This document shows, piece after piece, positions 33,447 through 42,415 of a DNA stretch of 64,000 nucleotides. Source of the DNA: ZC4RG30 sp039917615 (GTDB taxonomy: Bacteria > Pseudomonadota > Gammaproteobacteria > Steroidobacterales > Steroidobacteraceae); the NCBI GenBank assembly GCA_039917615.1, contig JBDSJD010000004.1, positions 62,001 to 126,000 on the forward strand. Reading direction: 5' to 3'. The notes below the pieces were generated by a model that was not told where the DNA came from, made no database searches, and saw only the letters and a list, made by a program, of their open reading frames with translations. Positions within the stretch are counted from its first letter, which is position 1. Every line of letters starts with the position of its first letter. The position numbers were made by a program, and so were the translations under genes.

Positions 33447-34193
33447 TCAGGACAGAGGCTCGGCCGACGGCACGGCGGGCAAACGCGCGAACACCTCGCG
33501 GACACCGTCACGCCACTCCTTCCCCAGGCCACGGAAATAGGCATCATCCTGTTCGAAGCGGTGGCGGACACCGAGTTTCAGACTGTCCCGTTTGCAGCAG
33601 ACCAGATCGATGGGCATGCCTACCGAGAGATTGCTGCGCATGGTTGAGTCGAACGAAACCAGGATGCATTTCATCGCGTCGCCGAGACTGGTTGCCTGTG
33701 TAATGACCCGGTCGATGATGGGCTTGCCGTACTTTGTCTCGCCGGTCTGAAAGAAAGGCGTATCCAGACCTGCCTCGATGAAGTTGCCTTCGGCAAAAGT
33801 GCGGAATAGCCGTGGTGGCTCACCCTTGATTTGGCCCCCGATAATGAAGGAAGCATTGAACGGATGGAGGCTTTCAGCCAATGATGCGGCGTCGCGCCGC
33901 TCGACATCCCGTACCGCATCCGAAACGATACCTGCGACATCAAACATCGTACGGGCGCTCCAGATGCTGATGGCGTTCTCTTCGCGGGCATCCCCGCGTT
34001 GCTTCAGCACGCTGATGACCGCCTGGGTACCCGCCAGGTTTCCCGAGCTCAGCAGTACAATCACACGATCGCCCGGGCGCTCGAACACTGTCATCTTGCA
34101 GAAAGACGCAATGTTGTCGACTCCTGCATGGGTGCGTGAATCAGACGCCAGCACAACGCCCTCATCCAGAAGGACGCCTACACAGTAAGTCAT
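33447..34193 (-). CDS. Proteasome-type protease Anbu (ancestral beta subunit)
   Basis: A 20S-proteasome-beta/HslV-related N-terminal nucleophile hydrolase. From the ATG at 34193 the product is 248 residues starting MTYCVGVLLDEGVVLASDSR. Removal of Met would expose Thr as the nucleophile, as in other Anbu proteins. Further family features are VLLSSGNLAGTQAVISVL, ASFIIGGQIKGEPPRLF and GKPIIDRVITQATSLGDAMKC. A longer in-frame ATG at 34271 would bury the Thr, and AAGGA about nine bases before 34193 supports the shorter start. It leads a three-gene leftward cluster with an amidohydrolase and a transglutaminase-like gene. The usual ATP-grasp and alpha-E partners are absent nearby. Confidence 0.9.
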   Translation of the reverse strand: MTYCVGVLLDEGVVLASDSRTHAGVDNIASFCKMTVFERPGDRVIVLLSSGNLAGTQAVISVLKQRGDAREENAISIWSARTMFDVAGIVSDAVRDVERRDAASLAESLHPFNASFIIGGQIKGEPPRLFRTFAEGNFIEAGLDTPFFQTGETKYGKPIIDRVITQATSLGDAMKCILVSFDSTMRSNLSVGMPIDLVCCKRDSLKLGVRHRFEQDDAYFRGLGKEWRDGVREVFARLPAVPSAEPLS

Positions 34194-34314
34194 GGGTTGC
34201 TTTCCTTGAACGGGCGCTCCCGCCTGCCATCGCGGTATTGGTTGGGGCGAGCCCGAAGCGAAGTATGGCACAGACGTGCCGCGGTCGGTCCGGGCACGCG
34301 TTGCGACCCTCGCC

Positions 34315-36411
34315 TCAGAACGTACCGCTGACCTGAAGCCGGTAGATGCGGCCGTAGTTCAGCTTGGAATCGCGCGTGTAATCCACCGGCCCGTCGCGCC
34401 GGTCAATGTACGAAACCTGTTGCGTCCGGTCGGCGCTTCTGAACAGGTTTGCAACGGTGACGCGAACCTTCAGTCCGAACAAATCCTTGTGCTCAAGAAA
34501 TACCGAGCCGAACGGTCGTGAACCAAAGTTATGCTCCTCGAAGTCGAGACGGTAGTAGTGGATCTTGCTCTGGTATTCCGAGAACAGACCCCAAGCCCAC
34601 GGTGTACCTGGGATGTCCTGGCGGAAATCCGCATTCAAGGAGTAGCGGTTGCCATCGAATTCGCGATGCCGGCCGGAGAGCGGATCGCGCAGGCTCGTAT
34701 CGAGCACGGTCAGGAATGTGTCAAGCTTGCCGCCCGCAATGCCCAGCGCATCCAGCAACAGGCTGCTGTTGAGCGTGAACTGCAGACGCCGCGCGCTGGG
34801 CAGATTACCAGGCGCCTCCAGAGTCGGGCTGATCGGCACCTGACTCACGTAGTCGCTGATGTCCTCAGCCTCGACGGTCATCGTAATCTTGCCGTGCCTT
34901 CCAAGGCTGCGGATGCCTTCAAGCTTTGCAATCCAGCTTTGCGGCGGCACCAGTTCCGGATTGCTGCCGTTGGAATTGTTGTTGTTCACGTCGACCGAGG
35001 CCAGGAAATCGAAGAAATCCAGCTGGCCTACCTTGCGTTGCAGTTTAAGATTCATTTCCCATTGCGAGGTCGGGTTCCAGGCCAGCGCCACCGAACCCTT
35101 GGGCCGCAAGAAACTGCGCGTCTGGCCGTTATCGCCATCCTGGCGCAGCTGGCTGTACTCGCCGCCACCGCTCACCTGCAATGACAGGTCCTTCCCCAAG
35201 GGGCGGCTGAAACTCAAGATGCTCTCGCCACGCCGTTCCTCGACACGCGAGCTGGCGCCCGGCAGAACCACGGGTTGATACATGCCGGTGCTATCGAGCA
35301 TGGCAAGAGCCCCGGTGGCATCGACGAAGTTGTATGCCCCTTCAGCTGAGACACTCCAGTCCGCTCCCCAGCCATGCCAGCGGTATTCAGACCTGAGCAC
35401 GCGCTCGCCCGCGGCTGAATCGCGCGAAAACCGCGAACCGGTTGGCACTGCGTCATCGGCATCCTGAATCGTCAATTCATTGCTGCTCGGGCCCTGCTGC
35501 TGGTTGAAGAAACCGACCAGTTTCAACTTCCCTGCCCCCAGTGCGAATTCGTAGTCGGCGCCGATCTCCGTGCGCCACTTGACATCGTCGCCATGACTGA
35601 TCTCGGTGGTCTCGGGCTCGCCGGGCAACTGGTACAGCGTGGTGCCATTGCGGCGATATCGCCTGCGTTCGACGCTGGCGTTGATATTCCAGATCGAGCC
35701 TGACTCCGTCCTGTGATTGAGCGATCCCGACAGCTGCGGAGCGTCCCGGGCGATACGCGGCTGCCGCGCGCGCAAAAGAACGACCCCGGTTGCGGGTCGG
35801 ACCTCGGTTTCGCGTCCCCACCCTCCACCGCGGAAGCCATCCCAGCGAAATCCCAGTGCGAAATCACCCATGCCCGCCTTGCCCGACACATTCACTTCAC
35901 CCCCCCACCAGTAATCCGGAATGCGTTCGCGGATCTGTGGCCTCCAGACGAAATTGCCCTTCACGTTGCCTTGTTCCGTGATCACGTTCAGCACATCACC
36001 GGACAGGCCGCTGATATCCAGCGTCGCTCCATCGGAAATCTCAAGGCTGAGTACATTCGTGGCCGGAATGCGGCTCAGCACCGTCATCGCGTCGGTGCCC
36101 TTGCCGGTGATGCGCTGGCCATTGATCAGCACGTTCTGCGATGCCTCGCCCAGGCCACGGTCGTTGCTGACGTTGGAGATCGCAAAGCCGGGAATCTGCC
36201 GGACGATATCCGCAGCCGACTGCGGCGAGAAGCGGGCGAACTGCGTCACTGAGAAAATGCGCTTGCCGCTGCTGATCAAAGGAACGATGCCGTCCGACAG
36301 ACTTTCCGGCGCCGCCGAATCGGATTGCGCCATCCCCGCCTGGGCCAGGATCAGTAGACAGAGCGCTGGCAATCTCCTGGAGAAACTGCCTGCGGATTTG
36401 CAGTGCAACAC
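34315..36411 (-). CDS. TonB-dependent outer-membrane receptor
   Basis: About 700 residues. After a signal peptide (SRRLPALCLLILAQAGMAQ) comes a plug domain with RFSPQSAADIVRQIPGFAI and VLINGQRITGKG. A long beta-barrel follows, with alternating aromatic strands, ending in KLNYGRIYRLQVSGTF and a C-terminal phenylalanine, as needed for BAM-dependent insertion. No classical N-terminal TonB box is obvious. An asparagine-rich loop (VNNNNSNGSN) lies in the barrel. The start is uncertain: the open frame reaches a GTG at 36525, but a GTG at 36411 places the signal peptide near the N terminus. It is divergent from two small membrane-protein genes. The ligand is unknown. Confidence 0.88.
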   Translation of the reverse strand: MLHCKSAGSFSRRLPALCLLILAQAGMAQSDSAAPESLSDGIVPLISSGKRIFSVTQFARFSPQSAADIVRQIPGFAISNVSNDRGLGEASQNVLINGQRITGKGTDAMTVLSRIPATNVLSLEISDGATLDISGLSGDVLNVITEQGNVKGNFVWRPQIRERIPDYWWGGEVNVSGKAGMGDFALGFRWDGFRGGGWGRETEVRPATGVVLLRARQPRIARDAPQLSGSLNHRTESGSIWNINASVERRRYRRNGTTLYQLPGEPETTEISHGDDVKWRTEIGADYEFALGAGKLKLVGFFNQQQGPSSNELTIQDADDAVPTGSRFSRDSAAGERVLRSEYRWHGWGADWSVSAEGAYNFVDATGALAMLDSTGMYQPVVLPGASSRVEERRGESILSFSRPLGKDLSLQVSGGGEYSQLRQDGDNGQTRSFLRPKGSVALAWNPTSQWEMNLKLQRKVGQLDFFDFLASVDVNNNNSNGSNPELVPPQSWIAKLEGIRSLGRHGKITMTVEAEDISDYVSQVPISPTLEAPGNLPSARRLQFTLNSSLLLDALGIAGGKLDTFLTVLDTSLRDPLSGRHREFDGNRYSLNADFRQDIPGTPWAWGLFSEYQSKIHYYRLDFEEHNFGSRPFGSVFLEHKDLFGLKVRVTVANLFRSADRTQQVSYIDRRDGPVDYTRDSKLNYGRIYRLQVSGTF

Positions 36412-36549
36412 GTTGACCAATACCCCCCGATCAATATCCGGAATCGATGGTAGTGACCAAGGGTCTCTGCCAGCACCGGTATGGGCCATTCTGACATTGT
36501 CGACGGTCGGACGTTCCATTTGCACTGCGGAGGTTTAGCATGCCACTCC

Positions 36550-37038
36550 ATGAACGGCATCTTCGCGAGCATCGAGCATTGGCCGCTGTCGGTCTGGGCA
36601 CGTGAAGGCAACTATATTTACTTCGTGGCGCTGATCTTCCACGCCTGGGGCATGGCATTGCTGATCGGCGGGGGCATCGTGATCTGCCTGCGTGTGCTCG
36701 GCGTGGGCGGCGCGGCGGCCCTGGCGAAGTTTCGCGGCTTTTTCCCGGTGATGTGGGTAGGTGCTGCACTCGCAATCCCCTCCGGGTTGATGTTGCTGGT
36801 CGCCTACCCCGCGAAGTCGTTCACCAATCCGGTATTCGCAATCAAGTTCGCGTGTCTGATCATCGCGGCACTGCTGATGCGCCGGCTGGCGCACGGCGCA
36901 TTTCCCGCCGCGGCGCGCGGCGAGCCACTGCCGCACAACAGCCGCGCGAGGGCAGGTCTCGCGCTGGCGCTGTGGCTGGGCGGTGTGGCTGCCGGCAAAC
37001 TGCTGCTGCATACGTATAAAGTGCTGCTGGTGGGCTGA
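36550..37038 (+). CDS. Small polytopic membrane protein, first of a paralogous pair
   Basis: The 162-residue product has four predicted membrane helices. Conserved-looking positions are FVALIFHAWGMALLIGGGIV with a buried His, CLRVLGV after helix 1, then FPVMW, PSGLMLL and NPVFAIKFACLIIAAL. The next gene encodes a similar protein with the same landmarks, so the two are probably paralogues forming a heteromer. I do not know a function; a buried His in each would allow cofactor or ion binding, but this is speculation. The ATG at 36550 has its GGAGG 17 bases away; an out-of-frame ATG at 36540 is better placed. It is divergent from the TonB-dependent receptor. Confidence 0.75.
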   Translation: MNGIFASIEHWPLSVWAREGNYIYFVALIFHAWGMALLIGGGIVICLRVLGVGGAAALAKFRGFFPVMWVGAALAIPSGLMLLVAYPAKSFTNPVFAIKFACLIIAALLMRRLAHGAFPAAARGEPLPHNSRARAGLALALWLGGVAAGKLLLHTYKVLLVG

Positions 37039-37568
37039 TGGATCCGGACCCATTCCTTGATGTTGCGGCGATCGCCCAGTTGGGACGCAATCTGGGCATC
37101 AATGGAATGATGACCATGCGCTGGGGCTGGCCCATCGCCGAAGTCTTCCATTTCTTCGGGCTGTGCCTGCTGTTTGGCACGGTCGGACTATTCGACCTGC
37201 GGATGCTGGGCGTGGCACGAGGGGTATCTCTCAGGGCGCTGCACCGGCTGATCCCCTTTGGCCTGGGCGGTTTGGCAATGAGCGTCACCACAGGTCTGCT
37301 TTTCGTGATGACGACACCCGACCAGTATCTTCACAATCCGGCATTGTTGACCAAGTTCGCCTTGATGCTGGTGGCCGGCTTCAACATGGTGCTGTTCTAC
37401 CTCATCGCCGCCCGCGGCACGTGGCTGACCGGGCCGGACGATCTGCCGCCGGTGCCCGCGCGCATCTTCGGCGCCATATCGCTGGCCTGCTGGGTGGGCG
37501 TGATGACCTGCGGACGCGTGATCACCGTGTTCCGCCCGCCCGCATTCTATTGGTGCCCCTGGTGTTGA
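37038..37568 (+). CDS. Small polytopic membrane protein, second of a paralogous pair
   Basis: The 176-residue product has four predicted helices after an amphipathic N-terminal stretch of about 30 residues. It repeats the landmarks of its upstream neighbour in the same order: EVFHFFGLCLLFGTVG, DLRMLGV, LIPFGL, TTGLLFVM and NPALLTKFALMLVAG. It begins on the last base of the upstream stop (TGATG), so synthesis is coupled in equal amounts. The tail PPAFYWCPWC ends with two cysteines two residues apart, a possible metal or redox site that the neighbour lacks. Function is unknown. It is convergent with the MAPEG gene 11 bases away. Confidence 0.75.
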   Translation: MDPDPFLDVAAIAQLGRNLGINGMMTMRWGWPIAEVFHFFGLCLLFGTVGLFDLRMLGVARGVSLRALHRLIPFGLGGLAMSVTTGLLFVMTTPDQYLHNPALLTKFALMLVAGFNMVLFYLIAARGTWLTGPDDLPPVPARIFGAISLACWVGVMTCGRVITVFRPPAFYWCPWC

Positions 37569-37579
37569 CCTCTTCAGGA

Positions 37580-37972
37580 TCAGAGGATAGCTACGACCAC
37601 CATCAATAACCCAGCCATTGAGACCGCCCACACCAGAGAGCGAATCACGGGCACGCCAACCAGATAGAGCAGCAGATACGCAACGCGCGCCCAGAAGTAG
37701 ATCTGCGCGCCGAGTTGCGCCAGGTGTCCGTCGCGACTGATGGCGATCACGCACACCACCGCCGCCGCAAAGAAGGGGAAGGTCTCGAGGAAGTTGCCGC
37801 AGGCTCGCTGGGCCCGCGCTGCATGCACCGACACCGGTGACGGTTCGCCATCGCGGTTGCCGAGGTTCCATTGCAGCCCCCGGCTGGCAGTGACCAGCGT
37901 GGCGGCAAGCAGGATATGCAACAAACCCAGCAGAATGCTCAGGGCAAGCATGAAATTCAGTGCGCCGAACAT
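37580..37972 (-). CDS. MAPEG-family membrane protein
   Basis: The 130-residue protein has four membrane helices and the MAPEG features RAQRACGNFLETFPFFAAAV and AQIYFWARVAYLLLYLVGVP. Eukaryotic MAPEG proteins conjugate glutathione or isomerise eicosanoids; bacterial ones are mostly uncharacterised. I chose the ATG at 37972 because a full Shine-Dalgarno GGAGGT (revcomp of 37977-37982) sits immediately upstream; longer in-frame starts lack one. It is convergent with the paired membrane genes, and wspR lies downstream on the same strand about 95 bases before it ends, so it is not obviously part of the wsp operon. Confidence 0.88.
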   Translation of the reverse strand: MFGALNFMLALSILLGLLHILLAATLVTASRGLQWNLGNRDGEPSPVSVHAARAQRACGNFLETFPFFAAAVVCVIAISRDGHLAQLGAQIYFWARVAYLLLYLVGVPVIRSLVWAVSMAGLLMVVVAIL

Positions 37973-38067
37973 GATCACCTCCATGGGGTACACGGGGGAG
38001 CTTAGCACCAGCACGCGGACATCGTGCCGCACGCAGAGAGAATGCCGAGCGGCACTCCGGACGCCGG

Positions 38068-39087
38068 CTATTTGCCGCGCGTCACAAGGCGGTTCTTGCC
38101 CGTTTCCTTGGCTTCGTAGAGCCCCTGGTCGGCCATCTCGATGAGCGCCGGCAATGTGTCGTCGCGTTCCGGTATCACCACTGCTCCGCCAACGCTGACT
38201 GTCACATGGCCGCAGACGGTGGAGGCTACGTGCGGGATCTTGAGCTCCTCGATGGCCGCCCGCACACGCTCGCCGACTGTGCGCAGCGACTCCATGGGCG
38301 TCGCCGGCAGCAGCACGACGAACTCCTCGCCGCCGAAACGGGCCGGCAGGTCGGTGGGTCGGGAGACGCTCTTCTGCATCGCCGCGCCGACGCTCTTCAG
38401 CACCTCATCGCCCGCAAGGTGACCATAGGTGTCGTTGTATTTCTTGAAGTTGTCGACGTCGATCATGAGGACAGCAATCGGCGACCTGTCGCGGATCGCG
38501 AGTTTCCACTGCGGACCGCTAAACTCGTTGAAGTAGCGTCGGTTCGAAAGGCCGGTGAGGCCATCGACGTTGGTGAGCCTCTGCAGTTCCTGGTTGATCT
38601 CCAGCAGCTTGCTCTGGCTCTCGTGCAGCGCGCGATATGCCTCGTCGCGCTGCAGTTCGTTGATGTACGCCTTCGAATGATGGCGCACACGAGCAATGAG
38701 TTCGATCGCGTCCGGGAGCTTGATGAGATAGTCACTCGCACCGAGCGCGAACGCCTCGCTCTTCACCGTGGGGTCTTCCTTCGTGGAAAGCACAACGACG
38801 GGAATGCTGCGCGTGGCCGGCGTCTCACGGTAGCGGCGCACCAGCGTGAGGCCGTCCACGCCCGGCATCACCAGGTCCTGCAGGATCACCGTGGGTTTGA
38901 ACTCTTCGGCCGCCTGCAACGCATCCTGCGGATTATTACAGTAGCGGAACTCGATATCCGGCTCCTTCATCAGTGCACGGCGCACTGCCTCGCCGATCAT
39001 CAGCTGATCATCCACGAGTAGCACGCGGATCGCGTAGGCACTCGGCTGCAGTGGCTCTGCAGACACGACGTCGGTGGTGGCATTCAT
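38068..39087 (-). CDS. wspR: Diguanylate cyclase response regulator WspR
   Basis: Output protein of the Wsp system. When phosphorylated by WspE it makes c-di-GMP, which promotes biofilm formation. The 339-residue protein has a receiver domain with phosphoacceptor Asp71 (ILQDLVMPGVDG) and a helical linker (about 140-172). A GGDEF domain follows with active-site GGEEF at 252-256. The product-inhibition site RPTD lies at 243-246, five residues before the active site, as in Pseudomonas WspR, so feedback control should be intact. It overlaps wspF by four bases and ends the operon. Confidence 0.95.
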   Translation of the reverse strand: MNATTDVVSAEPLQPSAYAIRVLLVDDQLMIGEAVRRALMKEPDIEFRYCNNPQDALQAAEEFKPTVILQDLVMPGVDGLTLVRRYRETPATRSIPVVVLSTKEDPTVKSEAFALGASDYLIKLPDAIELIARVRHHSKAYINELQRDEAYRALHESQSKLLEINQELQRLTNVDGLTGLSNRRYFNEFSGPQWKLAIRDRSPIAVLMIDVDNFKKYNDTYGHLAGDEVLKSVGAAMQKSVSRPTDLPARFGGEEFVVLLPATPMESLRTVGERVRAAIEELKIPHVASTVCGHVTVSVGGAVVIPERDDTLPALIEMADQGLYEAKETGKNRLVTRGK

Positions 39088-40121
39088 GGTTTCACCCTCA
39101 CGGCTCTACCTGAACAGAACATCTGCTTGAGCTTGTCGGCAATCTTCTCGATTGCGAGGATCTCGACGGCCGCGCCGATTTCCGCCGCTGCCTTCGGCAT
39201 CCCGTAGACGGCGCTGCTTGCGCGATCCTGCGCGATCGTGTGCCAACCGCCGTCACGCAGCGCCTTCAACCCGAGCGCGCCGTCGCGACCCATGCCGGTA
39301 AGCAGCACGCCGGTACCCGGGCCGCGCCAGAAGCGCACCACGCTTTGAAAGAACACATCCACTGACGGCCGGTAGACGTAGTCGGTCGGAACCGGCGTAT
39401 AGCCGAGGCGGTTTGCAGACTTGAAGGTGAGGTGGTCGCGCGTGCCCGCGAGCAGAACGCTGCCGGGAACAGGCTGGTCACCCTCGACAGCCACACGCAC
39501 CGGGAGCGGCGAGGACCGGTTCAGCCAGTCTGCCATGCTGGTCGCGAATCGATCGTCCACATGCTGCACGATCACGATCGCTGCCGGAAAGTCCGCCGGC
39601 AGGTCACCGAGCACCTTCGCCAGTGCCGCCGGACCGCCTGCGGACGAGCCTATTGCGATCAGGCTGCCGCCGCCCGCCACTGCCCGCGTCGGCGATGCGG
39701 CGGCAATCGTGCGGTACTTGCCGCTGCGGCCGGCGATGACCTTTTCGATCCGGTCGATCATCGCAAACAGCACGGCTGCGCCGGTGCGCGAAGTGCTCGC
39801 CATTGACGGCGTGTCAATGGCGTCGAGCGCACCATGCCCCATCGCCTCGAACACGCGCTGTGCGTTGGAGCCGACGCTGGATGTCGCGATGAGAATCGCG
39901 CACGGCGTGCTCCTCATGATTTGCCGCGTGGCTTCAACGCCATCCACATTCGGCATGATCATGTCCATCAGGATCAGGTCTGGCGTGTCTTTCGCGCACA
40001 GTGCCACGGCCTCGGCGCCGTCCTTTGCGACCCAGGCCACCCGGGTGTTGGGCCGCGCTGACACGATTCGACGCAGGGCCTCTGCGATCGACGGCAGGTC
40101 ATTGGCAATGCCGATCCTCAT
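39084..40121 (-). CDS. wspF: Chemotaxis-type methylesterase WspF (CheB)
   Basis: Negative regulator of the Wsp pathway; removes methyl groups from the WspA receptor. The 345-residue product has a receiver domain with Asp53 (ILMDMIMPNVDG) and a linker of about 20 residues. The CheB catalytic domain shows IGSSAGGPAALAKVL with the nucleophilic Ser, IVQHVDDRFATSMADWL with the catalytic His, and LTGMGRDGALGL. In Pseudomonas, loss of wspF locks the pathway on; here no key residue or frame is lost. It overlaps wspE and wspR by four bases each. Confidence 0.95.
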   Translation of the reverse strand: MRIGIANDLPSIAEALRRIVSARPNTRVAWVAKDGAEAVALCAKDTPDLILMDMIMPNVDGVEATRQIMRSTPCAILIATSSVGSNAQRVFEAMGHGALDAIDTPSMASTSRTGAAVLFAMIDRIEKVIAGRSGKYRTIAAASPTRAVAGGGSLIAIGSSAGGPAALAKVLGDLPADFPAAIVIVQHVDDRFATSMADWLNRSSPLPVRVAVEGDQPVPGSVLLAGTRDHLTFKSANRLGYTPVPTDYVYRPSVDVFFQSVVRFWRGPGTGVLLTGMGRDGALGLKALRDGGWHTIAQDRASSAVYGMPKAAAEIGAAVEILAIEKIADKLKQMFCSGRAVRVKP

Positions 40122-42415
40122 GCGGCTGCACCGATCAGGTCCGCGACGGCCTGCTGCAATGTGTCGTCATGGAAACTGCCTTTCGTGAGGTAGTAGTCGG
40201 CGCCGGCCTCAAGGCCACGCTGGCGATCCTCGTCGCGATCCTTGTATGACACGATCATCACCGGCAGCTTGCCGAGCTTCGGATCTTTCTTGATCATGCG
40301 CACGAGCTCAATGCCGTCCATGCGCGGCATGTCGACATCCGTCACCACCAGGTCGAAGTCACCGGAGCGCACGGCATTCCAGCCGTCGACGCCGTCGACC
40401 GCGATTTCGACCTCGTAGCCTGCTTGATCCAGCAGCTTGCGTTCGAGCTCGCGCACGGTTAGCGAGTCGTCCACCACGAGCACACGGCGGCGCCCGCTGC
40501 GCACTTCCCTTTCGACGTCCGCGCCGACCTTGTTCAGGCGACCGTCGGCAACAAATTTCTCGACCGAACGCAGCATGTCATCGATGTCGACGATGAGCAC
40601 GGGCGATCCGTCCTCCATCAACGATCCGGCGGCGACGTCCTTGATCTTGCCAAGCCGCTTGTCGAGCGGATGAACCACGAGCTCGCGCTCGCCCAGGAAA
40701 CGGTCGGTGACCAGCGCATAAGAGCTGGTGCCATCGCCGAGAATGATCACTGGCAGCTCGTCACCCGAATCCCTCGGCTCACCACCGCCGAATATCTGCT
40801 GCGCGCTCACGAGCCCGACTGACTTGCCGTCGAGCTTGAAATGCTGCCGACCCTCGAGCACCTCGATTTTTTCACGCGGCAGCTTCAGGGTCCGCACGAT
40901 ATGCGCCAGGGGAAATGCGTAAGGTTCGCCGCCGATCTCCACCAGCAGGGTTCTCACTACCGACAAAGTGAGCGGTAGCTGCATCTGGAAGCGCGAGCCC
41001 CGGCCTGGCTCGGAGCTCACGCGGATCGTGCCACGGACCTTCTTCAACAGATTCTGCACCACGTCCAGGCCGACGCCCCGACCAGAGATTTCCGTGACTT
41101 CCTGCTTCATCGAGAAGCCGGGCAGAAACAGGAATTCGTAGATTTCGGCATCGCTGAGCTTGTAGGCGGTCTCCTCGTTCGTCAGGCGCCGCTCAATGAT
41201 CGCCGTGCGTATCTTCGCGATATCCATGCCGCGACCGTCGTCACTGGCGGTGATCATGAGATGCCCGGCGCTGTGGCGGGCCTCCAGGCGCACGACGCCT
41301 GCGGCGGGCTTGCCCGCTGCGAGCCGCACTTCCGGCTCCTCGATGCCATGATCAACGGCGTTGCGAAGCAGGTGGCCGAGCGGCGCATCCAGCTGCTCGA
41401 GGATGTCTCGATCCACCTGGGTGCCGTCGCCAATGATTTCGAGGTGGACCTGCTTGCCGAGCGCCCGCCCGACGTCACGCACCATCCGTGGCAATGCCCG
41501 CGCACCGTCCGCAAACGGCCGCATGCGGCACGCCAGCGCGGAGCTGTACATCCGGTGTGCGAGGTTGTTCGACTGGCTGTCGAACAGGTCGATGTCGACA
41601 AGCTGTTGGGCAAGGAGATGACTGCAGGCCTCAAGCCGGTCACGCACATCGGCGAATGCCACTGCCATCGTGTCTTCCAGCTTCGTGTCCCGCAGTTGAT
41701 CACGCAGCGAGTCGAGCGACGCAGCCGCGGAATTCTGCAACCTTTTCAGCCGCAGCAGCGACTCGGAAAATGGCTTCAGCCGGCGCGATTCGACCAACGA
41801 CTCTCCCGCGAGACCGAGCAGGCGATTCAGATGTTCGGCCGTGACGCGCAACACACGATCACTGGCTTCGCTGTCGTCGGACGCCGGCGCTTGCGGCGCC
41901 TCGACGCGTGGCATCGCGACAGGCACGCTTGCGGCGACGGCTTGTGTCTTTTCCGGTGGCTGCGGCTCAGCAGCGACGACAACTTGCGCCTTGCCAGGGG
42001 CTTGCGGCCCAGCGGCGATGTCGCGCAACGCGTTAAGGAACACATCGATTTCCAGGCGCCGAGCGCCGGTCCAGTCGCCGAGCTGCGCCTCGGGAGTATT
42101 CGCGAGCCGCTTAAGCAGGTCCGCACCCTGCAACAACACGTCGATCTGCGCGCGACCGAGCAGCAGTGCACCGCGCTGCGCGGCGACAAAACAATCCTCC
42201 ATCGCGTGCGCAACCTCCACACCGGCACCCAGCCCAATCACAAGCGCGGCGCCCTTGAGCGAATGTGAGGCGCGCATGCAAGCCTCGAGCTGGCTGGCAG
42301 CCTGGTTGTCGAGTTCGAGTGCGAGCAGACCCGCATCAAGAGTTTGCACCTGTGATTCCGCGTCAAGTCGGAACAGGTCCATCATTGACAGCTGGCTGAG
42401 GTCCTGGTGGCTCAC
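40118..42415 (-). CDS. wspE: Hybrid sensor kinase WspE (CheA-receiver)
   Basis: CheA-type histidine kinase that phosphorylates WspR and WspF. The 765-residue protein has an N-terminal HPt domain with His51 (RASHSLKGAALV) and a Pro/Ala-rich linker (about 140-185). A dimerisation helix pair and the ATPase region follow (LRNAVDHGIEEP, DDGRGMDIAKI, GRGVGLDVVQNLL). A CheW-like coupling domain comes next, then a C-terminal receiver domain with VVTDVDMPRMDG. No separate P2 domain is evident. The fused receiver is typical of WspE. Four-base overlaps join it to wspD and wspF. Confidence 0.95.
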   Translation of the reverse strand: MSHQDLSQLSMMDLFRLDAESQVQTLDAGLLALELDNQAASQLEACMRASHSLKGAALVIGLGAGVEVAHAMEDCFVAAQRGALLLGRAQIDVLLQGADLLKRLANTPEAQLGDWTGARRLEIDVFLNALRDIAAGPQAPGKAQVVVAAEPQPPEKTQAVAASVPVAMPRVEAPQAPASDDSEASDRVLRVTAEHLNRLLGLAGESLVESRRLKPFSESLLRLKRLQNSAAASLDSLRDQLRDTKLEDTMAVAFADVRDRLEACSHLLAQQLVDIDLFDSQSNNLAHRMYSSALACRMRPFADGARALPRMVRDVGRALGKQVHLEIIGDGTQVDRDILEQLDAPLGHLLRNAVDHGIEEPEVRLAAGKPAAGVVRLEARHSAGHLMITASDDGRGMDIAKIRTAIIERRLTNEETAYKLSDAEIYEFLFLPGFSMKQEVTEISGRGVGLDVVQNLLKKVRGTIRVSSEPGRGSRFQMQLPLTLSVVRTLLVEIGGEPYAFPLAHIVRTLKLPREKIEVLEGRQHFKLDGKSVGLVSAQQIFGGGEPRDSGDELPVIILGDGTSSYALVTDRFLGERELVVHPLDKRLGKIKDVAAGSLMEDGSPVLIVDIDDMLRSVEKFVADGRLNKVGADVEREVRSGRRRVLVVDDSLTVRELERKLLDQAGYEVEIAVDGVDGWNAVRSGDFDLVVTDVDMPRMDGIELVRMIKKDPKLGKLPVMIVSYKDRDEDRQRGLEAGADYYLTKGSFHDDTLQQAVADLIGAAA

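Noticed and set aside
34193..34271. Longer Anbu start at 34271
   Set aside because: It would place 26 residues before the Thr nucleophile, which must be N-terminal after Met removal, and it lacks the AAGGA site found before 34193.
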